Source of the DNA: Chimonanthus salicifolius
Lineage: Eukaryota > Streptophyta > Magnoliopsida > Laurales > Calycanthaceae
Assembly: GCA_013350335.1 (NCBI GenBank)
Contig: CM023538.1
Span: forward strand, 45,378,201 to 45,442,200
Length of the DNA stretch: 64,000 nt
Direction of reading: 5' to 3'
Under the pieces are notes generated by a model. The model saw only the letters and a program-made list of their open reading frames with translations. It had not been told where the DNA came from and did not search any database. The first letter of the stretch is position 1; each line of letters begins with the position of its first letter. The translations under genes were made by a program, and so were the position numbers. Shown here in pieces: positions 8,713 to 19,502 of this stretch.

Positions 8713-11278
8713 CTCGTTTCTTATCCTTTTCTTCCTTCTTTTCCTCTTTTCCTTGTCTTCACCGTTTCAAGTAGCAGCAACTGTGAGTTTGAAGTTTCCC
8801 CATGTATTCCTCGGGTTTTAAATTACATCATTTCTCAATGAAATTTTACAAATAAAATATTAAAATTTATCTACTCTAAATTTTAGAAACTCTGATTTAG
8901 TTTTTATAAAGAAATGAGTTAGTTTTGGACTTAAAAAATCGTCTCTAAAGAATTTAGAAAAAATAATTTTTTCTTTTAACTATTGAGTAACACCTCTTAA
9001 AATGGTTTTGGGTTGCGTCAAATGATGGGAAAAAATTAAGTCCACTTACTCTTCAGTGTTTACTTTCAAGCTTTGGATGTTACTTTAGTGCAATATACCT
9101 TCTGGGCCAAAATCCTCCATGGGTAGGGCAGCAGAAATGCCGCTCGATGGTCATTTGTCAAGCAGCGATATTCTTTTTTCTACTTTCGCCGCTCGGTGAT
9201 AAAAGGGATTGGACACTGAGTACTTTTATTTACTTTCTTTACTGTACCATCTGGACAAAGTCTCAATACTTTTCTAGAGCCGGAAAAACATGAGATTGGG
9301 CACTGAGTACTTTTCTTTTTCTTTTATTGTGTGTTTTAGATGACTGGGAGATGACTATTCTAACATAATTAATGAAGTATTAAGATTTTAGGAGACTCAC
9401 AGACAGTACCCTATTTTTAGTCGGAAAATGTACAAAAGAGGTTATTTTTGAGATATTTTAAGTGTATTTGCAATTGAAATGAAAGTTATGGGGTTTTCAA
9501 TGTTTTTACAGATTTCTGGTGAAAGACTTAAAGTTGAAGAAGGTGAGGAGAGTCAACTTAACATGTATATTGGATGTTGTGAAAATTTTAAGATTCTAGA
9601 CTGAAAATGGGACCCATGGAATTTATAGGATGGAAAAGACCAACTGGGACCGGAAAGCGAGACTTCACACCGCTTCCATGCAAGGGATGATAATAGTTTT
9701 GACTGTCAAAACGAAAGCACAAAAAGGTGTCAGGGAGCTGAGGCCTAGTGGTCTAAAACGCAGTATGGGGTTTATTAGAGGTCTAGAGAATGTTAGATGT
9801 GTTGTTGAATAATTTTTGGAATATCCAATGATAATGTATGGTGTGGATACATGCTTGTAATTCATGTTATGGTTAGCGGTGCATGTAGTATGTGTCATAA
9901 TAGTCCATGCATTGGTTATGTGAATATGTGATATATGTAGCTTTGATCAAACATGAGGTTCATGCTAGGATCAGTAGTGCATATGGTATGTATTAAATTA
10001 GAACATGCATGTGGTTCATACCATAGTATAGGTGCATGTAGTGGGTGCAGTGTTTGGTCATGTATAGAGTTATGTATGCATGTGATTATTCCTGTGCTAA
10101 TAAGTTTGTGTAGGTGATGAGATGAAAATATTCTAGTTTATTAACCTGAATTGAAACTAGTGGATGGTAAGTGAAACTCCATTGTTAAACCCTCGTGGAA
10201 ACGGTATATGGAGAAAAGATATGTGAATGGTGATTTTATATTGTTTCGATGTTTATGGATAGTTGATAGTCAGTATACATGTTAATGTATATACACACAC
10301 TTGTACGTTTGGTCGAGCTCTTGTAACATGCTGAATTATTTCTGTGTCGGGACTTAATTTTTCGAGAATGAGTGGGATTCATCGACAGGGTTGAGTGGGA
10401 TACCCTGGACCTATATAGTTGAGGTTGAGTGGGATACCTCAACGAGGTTGAATGGGTACCCTAGTGTATCACAAGGTTCGTTGAAACGTCTTTTAAATGG
10501 AAAGAAAATAACAAATGGTAAATATGGTTTATTTGTTTATCATTTTGTTAAACATACATTGTGTTATTGATATTATGAATGCATAGAGAAGGTAGAGTGC
10601 ATGTGTAAGTTTGCATGAGCAAACATGAGAATGTATATGTAGGTTGCATATGCATCTGTGATTATACATGTGTGTGTTTACATATGTATGTATAAGTATG
10701 CATGGGTATGTTAGTGGAAAGAAAAGAACCAATGGAAAGGTACGCTATAGTGTTCTAAGTGTTTCCCTCGTATGTTGCATTGAAAATTTGATATTCTAAA
10801 AATTGAGAGGAACTTGTTAATTTGACTTCTCTTCACTAGGCTGGAGCTCATATCCCTTACAATGTAGGTCATGTACTGGATGAAGGAATGAAGAATCCCT
10901 TTTGCGGTGCTTAGGAATTGGACTCCAATGTTGTTCGAGGGTAGGATTTATGCTTATTTAGTTTTATATTAAAACTATGTAAATATTGGATGATTATGCC
11001 ACTTGTGGCATAAAGACCTTGTGTATAAATCATATATGTGTAATATGATGTTATGATGTGTAAATGAATGTATTATGTTGTGTATTTTGCATTTCGAGTA
11101 TCGAAATCATGGAGAAACCAAATTTCCAAAACCGGCCCAAACAACAGTTTTGCTATCAACGGCAATGCATCTCCAATGGCAATGGGTCGCAAGGGCATTG
11201 GCGATGGGTCGCCACTGACGATTGTATCAACTTGAGAGAAACTGAGAAAATATAGAATTTCGTCCTTGTGATGGGTTG
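8713..11278. other. LTR B body between Pack-hAT and LTR C; no gene
   Basis: Non-coding LTR sequence. Near 10365-10460 a unit GTTGAGTGGGATACC repeats three to four times, with its complement at 50755-50850 in the reversed relative. At 11150-11225 dyads such as GGCGAtgggTCGCC begin the LTR B array, which LTR C interrupts. Confidence 0.6.
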
Positions 11279-14200
11279 TGTAAGGACCCAGAGTTTTAAC
11301 TCCCTATTTTGTATGAAATTTCACTTTAATGAATAAAATGAATTATGAGATTTTGGTCCAAAAATAATATGAATAAAATGTGGTGAATGTACATTGAAAT
11401 AAATAGGGGAAACTAAATCTCCCTCAGACGATACATCGACTGGTTCGATGTGTCGGCAAACTGAACTTCCCTAGGCAATGCATTGACTCGATCGATGTGT
11501 AGGTGAAAGTTAAAAACTGAACCCGAAACTTAAATTTTCCAGAAGGATACATAGACATGGTCGATGCATCGACGAGAGGCCAAAATCAGAATAAGCCAAG
11601 TATAAAACACCCAGATGGACATATCGACCATCTCTATCTATTGTAGAATCAAACTGTGGGACACTTCGACGAGGTCGACGTGTCAGGGTAGTCCAAGCAT
11701 CTCATGTTTCCAAGAGTCTCAAGTCAGGCAAGCCTTTCTGTCTACCACCATCCACAAGCACTACTTTCCATACGTGGTTATCCTCCCACGCCGTTCCCAC
11801 TTTCCAACTACCCATTGAAGAGTCTAGGGCAACCAACAGAGGAAGATAAAAAGGAAGAGAAAACCCAAGAGAGAAAAATGAAAAGAAAAGAAAGAGAGGA
11901 AAAGAAAGAAGAAAACAAATAAAGAGAGGAGAGAAAAGAGAGAGAACCACCCCGTTTCATTCGTTCAATCTCGTCGTCTCACTCAACCTCAACCCTCAGC
12001 TCGATAGTAAACCTTTTCCCCTCTACATTGAGTTCATCTATTCTAGGAAAGGGAGGAGAGACGACGCAAAGAAGAAAGAGAAATCAAGCTACCAAAGAGC
12101 AAAGGAAGCAAGGAGCAAAGGAATCAACGAGTTCATCCTTCATCCACTCGAGTACACCTACAAATCCCTCGAGGTAGGTAGATTTTATTGTGATTTTAAG
12201 TAAAATAATCACACTAGGATGTTTATAGAACATGTATGAACAAATTTAAGGGATAAAGGACCAAGAATAATGGATATGCAAGTAAAGGGAAAGCATGGAA
12301 GACAAATCTATGGCTTTTGAACTCAACCCAGTCGACATGTCGATTCTGCCGATATGTCTTCTGAAACATAAGTCCAATGAACCAGGAATCTCGTGTATTG
12401 AACTAAAAGGACCCAACCCAAGACAACCCATCGAAGAAGTCGATGGGTCGGCTTGGGTATGATGAAATTGAAAAATAAAACAAAAGGTGATGAAATGATC
12501 CCAGGACGAAATATCGACAATGCCGATGTGTCGACCAGGGTACGACAGAAATGAAGATGGAACAAAAAGATGATGAACTGATCCCAGAACGACCTATCAA
12601 CAACGTCGATGTGTTGGTCTAGGTATGACAGAATTGAAAACGGAATAAAAAAAGGTGATGAACTGGTCCTAGTACGATGTATCGACCAAGTCGGTGTATC
12701 GGTCTGGAAATGACTAGAAATGAATATAAAGATGATGAAGGAAGAATGAATCTGTGGACATATCGACTGCGTCGACATGCCCACGGATCTCTGATAGATA
12801 TATTGACCAGGCCAACATATCGGCCTGGGAACGAAGGATGAATGTTAATAGACCATACTCCAGAGGACATGTCGACGAAGTTGACACCTAGGGTATATGC
12901 ACCTGGATATGTATCGACTGGATCGATACATATGATTTGAGAACAGAGAACAAACACGAATATTGATAGATCAAATACAGGATGATATGTCAACGTGCTC
13001 GACACCTCGAACCAATGTACCCTTAGATGTATCGACTGGGTCAATTCATATAACTTGAGAACAATTGGAAAACACGAACATGCACAGACAGAACCAGTCG
13101 ACATGTCGAGATAATCGATATGTCGGTTGTGTCAAGGGGCGGTATATCGACAGTGTTGATATGTCGGCCTGAGATATGAACCGTTTAATAAGGCTAATGT
13201 CCTTGATGATAAATCAGATATACATGGAGTCTCTTAGACTTTGTAGATCATACAGATGATCCTTAGGTCTTGGTTTGACTTACATAATTTGAATTAGAAG
13301 TATTGTGTATTTTAATGACACGTAGTTATGATTTGAAACATGTACATCGACAAAGGAAACGAGGGTTGTCCCGACACCATTCGAGCGACTTTGTGAGTAA
13401 CCCCTTTCGTTGATCATCTTAGATCAAGTAAGTTTTCCTACATTGTTGAAGAACTATAGTTGTGAATTAAATGCCTTGATTTTAATATGATTTAATTTTT
13501 ATAAAAATCATGATATTTCAATTATGAAAATGATGATAGCACTATATGAGTTTTTAGACATTTTGAGCACATGATGTCGTGTCTTTATTTTGAAAAGATT
13601 TGAGATTTATGAACTATGTGAAATGATTGAAATTGCATGATGCATGGGCTTTGTCATCATGTTGCATACATATACCTCATGCATAGATGCATGAGAGGGA
13701 TTTGCATTACCGAGCCAAAAATAAATTGTCCGGACATCGCTTGGTCTCGTGTACGATGATATTGATAAAATAACACAAGTATTATACTTTGGCGTCGTCC
13801 TTGTGTATGATTGTTACGTCATTAATTGGACCAAAGAGCTCCTGGGGAGGTCCCGGACCCTATGCAGAGGGAAGAGTCCACACTCCACTGATAGTCTCGG
13901 TTAACTTGTGGATGAGTAACAACACCCTGTTGGTTGCCGCCTCAAATGTTGTTGGACATAAGTGGCCAATAATGAGAACCATTGAAATAAAATGAATATT
14001 ATGGTTGATGTGTGGGGCATGAAAGGGTATTCATACTTCATGACACCCATGGCATATCATTATATGATAACTATCAAGTATGATTTCTAAATCATGAGAT
14101 TTTAATATACTTTCATTCCTTTTGAGAAATGTATATTATGTCATAACACGTGATTTCCCCAACATTGTTATAGTTATATGATATTGTATTTTCACACTTC

Positions 14201-14756
14201 GTAGTGCATTTCCTTGATCGGAATTTCTACTGGACAAGTTGACTAAGCCCGTACATTTTCCCCCTTTAGATGTTAATGTTGATCATGACAAAGGAGAAGA
14301 GGCTAGGCCTAGTGGTAGCCAAGCCGAAACAAAGTGGAGAAGGAGATGCATGAAAAACTTAGTTCTTTATTTTGATATTTTGGTAGAACAATGTAATTTC
14401 ATAGGATTATTTATTGGGAATGTAATAACTTAGATATAACTCCTATTTTTTGACTTCGTTATGGTATTTGACTTTTATGGTTTGAGTAATTTCCTATCTT
14501 TGCTAATGAGGTGAATTTGGTATCATGTTTGAATGTTATAAATATTTCCGCATTTGTTATTTCCGCAGATTGTGCTAGTACATGCACAAATATTTTGTGG
14601 GTTGTCACAAGCATGTGCTGGGTTGGGCCAGTCGAGGGTCGAGTCTTTGGACTCAAACTCAACACGCATCATGGAGCATTTCATCCTTTTCCTAATTTCT
14701 ATTTTTTTTTAAAATATACTCTAATTATAAGAGTTGGAAAATGGCGGGTCGTCACA
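11279..14756 (+). mobile_element. LTR C: Tekay-like solo LTR (3.48 kb) nested in LTR B
   Basis: It starts TGTAAGGACCCAGAG and ends GGCGGGTCGTCACA. The stretch 13800-13990 is the reverse complement of the conserved block at 38170-38345 and 42405-42570 (AAAGAGCTCCTGGGAAGG, CCACACTCCA, TGGCCA). The terminal TATACTCTAATT block also matches. So it belongs to the same LTR family as the Tekay-like element at 37473-44895, in opposite orientation. Flanks GGTTG and AGTCG differ by two transitions, which fits a decayed target duplication. No internal coding domain. Confidence 0.7.
11425..13165. repeat. Array of ATRTCGAC...GTCGATAT dyads inside LTR C
   Basis: About 18 imperfect dyads, five at 11425-11665 and thirteen at 12310-13165, spaced 50-100 bases apart. 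Each has arms of 8-11 bases around a 3-5 base loop, for example CATCGAagaagTCGATG and ATATCGACagtgTTGATAT. The sequence between dyads is less conserved than the dyads. Confidence 0.8.
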
Positions 14757-16745
14757 AGTCGTTAGTGATCCCTCATGAGTGACGAGTGGATCAACATGAG
14801 ACCAAACTGTTTTTACAGACAGGTCTCCGGGCGATGGGTCGCTAAAGTTCTGAAAATTTTCATGAAGGCTAGTGAAGATTGAACTTAGGTTCAGTGTGTT
14901 GGACCATATATGCTATTCACATGAGCATGTGAGACATTTTCTATGGGCTTAGTTGAGCTCACTTAGAGGTCCATGGACTTGATAAATGGATTTGGTTAAA
15001 AAGAAAAATTAGTCGCCTTCGAGGCCCACATCTGGGTTCATGACGTGACAACGACCGCCTCTGCTGGTACTCTGCAAACTGTTAGAGAGTGAGTTTCACT
15101 TACCCACAGATCATAAGCCCAGTAGATGTACAATAGTTGTAGAAAAATGTGAAGGAATTAAACATATTCTATAATCTGCACAAACATAACCATAAACAGC
15201 ACATACAAATCATTATGTAGTAATACATTGTATAATAATCCATTCTCAACATATGGACACACATTTGTCACAAAATATATGAGATGGTATAATGGTCTGC
15301 CAAAAGTCAATAACCTTGACCGAACCATCATATATCCTACCTATACATACACATTTATTAAATCAAATCCATACACGACGTCTACCCATAATAACCTATG
15401 TATATACCATACTCCCTGTCCACCTATTCATTTATCTATGAATACTAGGGATCAACAACATGTATCTCACTCGTCTGTCTCCAATGAGGGACTTGTGATA
15501 ACCTCACACCTCATCGTAGTATGTCTGTGGTAGTGTCAATGTAGTAGCATGACAACGTTTCTCGTCCACCCACCTCACACTTGCCCACTCCCCACTCTCG
15601 TACAAAATCTAGGGCCTATTGGCCTCACTCCTCTCCACCGAGAACACAGAGAGTACACATTTATAACCATTTATCAGCAAGTAGCATCTCAATGTGATGG
15701 TCTATCCCCACTCACACCCGCGTACTTTTTGTGGATTAACAATAGCTACATCCATATGAACTACATCCCTATACACAGATGAAATCATACATGAAAATAA
15801 TTACCATACTCCATACCCACATAAATCACATCCACTGGATCCTAAAATATCACTAGACCCGATAATTTGCATGAGGAGCTATCTAGCCCATCCTTGCCTT
15901 AATCAACCATCAAATACATAGATTTCCTCGATAGACTTGAACATACCCTGCATATGGAAAACTCACATATGCTAAACACGACTCTGTCAGGCAAATCATA
16001 TGGATTGTGTAATCAAACACCATGCAACAGTCATAATCATATAGAAGTTCATGCATAATCCATTCAGCCAATCACATAGCATAATTCATGTGAAGGGTAC
16101 TTAATCAAGTAGACGAATCCGATCTGGTTCTTTGGGGTATAAAAATATCAACATAAAACATTTCAGAACTTTTATTAATCAGGACCATACCAACGTCGTT
16201 TCACGTATACCCAAATCACATTTAAACATAATAACCCTTTTCGCTCAAGGATTTAACGAAAATGATTATACATATAGTACAATCTCAAACACATGAATAA
16301 CAAACAATAAATGCCAATAACAAATCAATACAGATTCAATAAATAAACATATTCGAATATCAATAAGGTTCGTACTCCCTACCTCGAAAATCATGAAGTT
16401 TGGAGTCTTCTGAAAGCCATAAGGACATAAACCTTATCACCGCTCGACAGAGAGTAATTTGTCATCCAGAGCGGATATCATCAAATGCTAGAAAGAAATC
16501 TTCTATTAGGAGAAAGCACGGAGATAACTCTTTCTCAAAATCAAAGGACCTAACCCTTTTTTTATAAAGAAAAGAGATTTAGTTGCTAACAACCTTAGTT
16601 AGTAAGAAAAATTAATGGCTAAGAAAATGAAACTTAGCTGCAAAGTAAAGCTATTGGAAATAACTTAGCCACGAAGTAAGCTATAGGAAGTAACTTAGCC
16701 TTGAAGTAACTTAGTCTAGAAGTAACTTAGGGTTGAGTTATTACA
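14757..16745. other. End of LTR B and main part of LTR A; no gene
   Basis: 14757-15050 completes LTR B, including dyads GTCGTTAGTGATCC and GGGCGATGGGTCGC. 15051-16745 is the body of LTR A. Open frames here have no family signature. Confidence 0.6.
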
Positions 16746-17193
16746 CAAGAGCTTAAATGTTAAATAGGATCTTTTTAGACTTTACTTTCATCTTATGCAG
16801 TGCAGACTACAATTTCATTTTAGATTCAGAGTTTTAGGCTGAATCACGGATTTCAATGACATAAACAAAAAATATAGGCATTCTTGGGCTTTAACACGAA
16901 TGAGGAATCTGGAGCTTGAGTGTGCAAATTAACACATCTGTAAACTTTAATCCAGCTTGAACTCGGGTTAAACTTAAAGAAATCTCCAATGAACTTAATT
17001 TAAATGGCAAAATCTAACTTTAATTACATGAAGGGGAAAAAAATGAAAATTTAATTCAAGATGCAATTAAAAATTCCACAAATCTAATTAAAATTTAATT
17101 TAATACCATAAATTAAATTCAAGAAAGGGAGATCAAACTCACCACACTAGGAGGATGAAGAAAGCTTCAAGCTTTTCTAAAGTTCATAATAAT
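16746..17193. other. Resumed host repeat and AT-rich sequence; no gene
   Basis: The first about 35 bases continue repeat R1. The rest is AT-rich with AATTTAATT-type runs and nothing recognisable. Confidence 0.5.
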
Positions 17194-18905
17194 TGTTAGT
17201 GCCCCAGTTTGACCGAGTCCTTGTTTGTCAATTATATGACTCGGGTAGAAGCACTTGCCAAGAAGCTTGAAGACTCAAGATGATCGAGGTAGAAGATCAT
17301 GATCCACCAAGCTCAAGCTCAAGCTCGTCTTCATGGTAATCACAAGAACATGTACATGGCCATAGATAACCCTAGGTGGAACCCACACCTGAGAGAGAAC
17401 TACTACGCTTAGTTGCATATGTTGGTAATAAACATAAAATGCCTAGAGGGGAAGCTGAACAGTGAATTAGATGTGAACTTGGAAACATGAATTATGTTCA
17501 CTGTCAGCACGACGAGTCTATCTTACCGACCCCTCCGTGTAGTCAGGATCGACTCATCGTGGTCAAAGACTGGTCGACTAGATTGACATTGGTTCTGGAA
17601 CTTTGAACTTTCATTTTGGAAATGCCTCTGACTGAGAGTCTCGGATGCACCGACCCCTCGTTGATGAACTTGAACGAACCCTCATGGTCATCGACTCGTC
17701 GGTATAAAACTTATAAGTTCTGGACTGGGAACTTATAAGGGCTCTCGATAAAACAGACATATTGACAATCAAAGACTGATCGAGAGATACAGGACCGACC
17801 CCTCGGGAAAGGGCAACAAATCGTTTTGGGTAATAGGTTTCCTAAAGGAAACTACTGTCAAGCATTTTTTACACCAGAAAGAGCCTCTCGTATGGACTGA
17901 CCCATTGGTGCCATAAGTGTCGACCCATCGGCGACAACGACATATCGGCCGGGAAGTAATAATGCCGTTGAGGGTGCATTTAATAAGCAACGGTCGGGTG
18001 GTTAAATGGTAATAAATATGAACACTGACCCATCAGTGCCACCGACCCCTCGGTCTTGCACAGTCAATATGACCGTTAAACTCCTCTATAATTATGAATG
18101 TTGGGTGATCGTTTTACTATATTCCTTGAGCTTAAAAGAGTTATACACTCTAAGGAACGATCAACAGTCTTGAGAGAAAGAACATAAACAACCAATCTTC
18201 GGATTGTGTTTGCAAGTGAGAAAGAGAGGAGGAGAGAAAGATCATAAACAACCAATCTTCGGATTGAGTATGCAAGTGATAGAGTTATAAACTAGGAAAT
18301 CTTTGGTTAAGTCAAGTTTCCTTGTCACCCGCAGATTGTGATTGCCAGACGACGATTGGGAGAAGAAACGTCGACACAACTCTGGTGGGATCTTCAAGAA
18401 GCACACATCAATGAGAAAGAGCTTTAAGGCAAGTGCTTCTTGGTTTTTAATCTTCTTTTTAAAAACCTGTAACCCGGAAATGGATTAAAGGGAGGTACCC
18501 TTGAACCACTATAAAAATTCTAGAGTGTCGTCTCTGGCACAGTGGTGGATGGAAGTTTCAGCCAATTGAGTGAGGTGGAATTCCTACTCTAATTGTGAGG
18601 GTATAAGTCCCCACATAGTGAATTTGGGGATAGCTCAAGGTTGAGTTAATCCTAACAGTGGATGTAGGTTGGCAAACCGAACCACTATATATCTTGTGTC
18701 CTTGTGTTTGTGGTGTTAGAGACAAACTCTTGTGTTCATTATTTAATCACATTTGCTAACACTCACACACTTGACTGTTGTTTCCGCTGCACTTAATTAA
18801 TCAATCAAGTTAATTTCAAAAAGGACCAACAATATTGGATTGACCTATTCACCCCCCTCTAGGGTCAATCAGATTGTTCTAGCACCCGTGTAAAGGGTAC
18901 TTTCA
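17194..18905. mobile_element. Solo LTR H (1.7 kb)
   Basis: It starts TGTTAGTGCCCCAG and ends GTGTAAAGGGTACTTTCA. ATAAT directly flanks it at 17189-17193 and 18906-18910. The block CACCCCCCTCTAGGGTCAA near the right end is common in plant Copia-type LTR regions, so a Copia origin is likely but not proved. No gag or pol. It carries an array of dyads built on CCGACCCCTCGG. Confidence 0.85.
17500..18060. repeat. Array of CCGACcccTCGG-type dyads inside LTR H
   Basis: Eight to ten irregular units such as ACCGACCCCTCGG, TCGACCCATCGGCGA, ATCGACTCATCG and CTGACCCATCAG, spaced roughly 40-100 bases. Each can pair with itself over 4-5 bases on each side of a short loop. Confidence 0.65.
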
Positions 18906-19425
18906 ATAATCAATGACGGTCTTTCTATCATCGGCCCAACATTAATCTTATAAGCCATTATTATTAACAAACTAAGGAAATAAGATAACAACTGAAATTT
19001 CTAGTCAACTTGAAAAATTAGATCCTCCAATCGTTGCTACCTGTAGCGTTCCTATGTTGTTTGGGCGAGAGCCCATTTGTTGTAATGAGTTCCTAAAAAT
19101 GCACGCTTCTTTGCAGTGGACCTGTGAGAATTAGAATTGAATGATTAGACTCAAATGGTTCAGTTACAGGACCGAGTGGAAAGGCATAAAAATGTAAAAG
19201 AAAAGGTGTCGTGTGAGACTTGTTCGAGGCAGTCTCCTCTTTTTACACGATTCTAGTTGGCAATTATTTTCTACCTTCTTTACTAATTGTATTCCAAATA
19301 TAAAAGGACTCCTCTGCCTAAAATTAGGGAGAGGTTACAACTGTTAAGGAAATATATAACATAATTGAAAATTCAAAATTCAAATTAAACTAATCCTAAT
19401 CCTAATGAAACCGTGTGAAGCTTTC
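18906..19425. other. Flank and probable 3' LTR of the minus-strand chromovirus
   Basis: The LTR of the pol pseudogene to the right must extend into this stretch, but its far end cannot be set because the other LTR is almost wholly deleted. No coding sequence. Confidence 0.4.
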
Positions 19426-19502
19426 ATGCCTATCACACGTCTTCTGCTAACTTTGGAAACTGATTTGTTGCAACTCACTGAGTAGCACATGCGGCACAAC
19501 AT
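19426..19502 (-). repeat. 3' LTR start (U3 end) of chromovirus remnant
   Basis: Matches 26330-26407 (ATGCCTATCACACGTCTTCT, AACTTTGGAA, CAACTCACTGAGT). Read on the minus strand the LTR begins TGTTGTGCCGC, directly after a polypurine tract CAGTAGGGGGAA (19503-19514). Confidence 0.8.

Larger units (their letters stand above)
6532..15050 (+). mobile_element. LTR B: solo LTR nested in LTR A, carrying Pack-hAT and LTR C
   Basis: It starts TGTAATACCCTGACTC and ends GTTCATGACGTGACA. The flanks GCGGC and ACGAC differ by two transitions, consistent with a decayed 5-bp target duplication. Removing the nested Pack-hAT (1183 bp) and LTR C (3478 bp) leaves about 3.9 kb, a length typical of the other long LTRs here. 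A reverse-complement relative lies at 50535-54940: it shares the GTTGAGTGGGATACC block and the terminal TAACGG-TAATAAT block. No protein-coding retroelement domain is present. Confidence 0.6.
6336..16745. mobile_element. LTR A: solo LTR (about 1.9 kb of its own sequence) with nested insertions
   Basis: It starts TGTGAGACCCCACCCCGG and ends GGGTTGAGTTATTACA. The five bases CAAGA directly precede (6331-6335) and follow (16746-16750) it, as expected of a retroviral-type insertion. The R1 copy at 4080-4475 shows the site without it. Its own sequence is 6336-6531 plus 15051-16745; the middle is LTR B. No gag or pol is found, so it is best read as a solo LTR left by LTR-LTR recombination. Near its end (about 16630-16735) short GAAGTAACTTAG units repeat in tandem. 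Confidence 0.85.

Noticed and set aside
12323..13104. Overlapping open frames of 150-160 codons on the minus strand
   Set aside because: They fall in the dyad array of LTR C. Openness comes from the repeated motif; several frames are open at once and no domain is seen.
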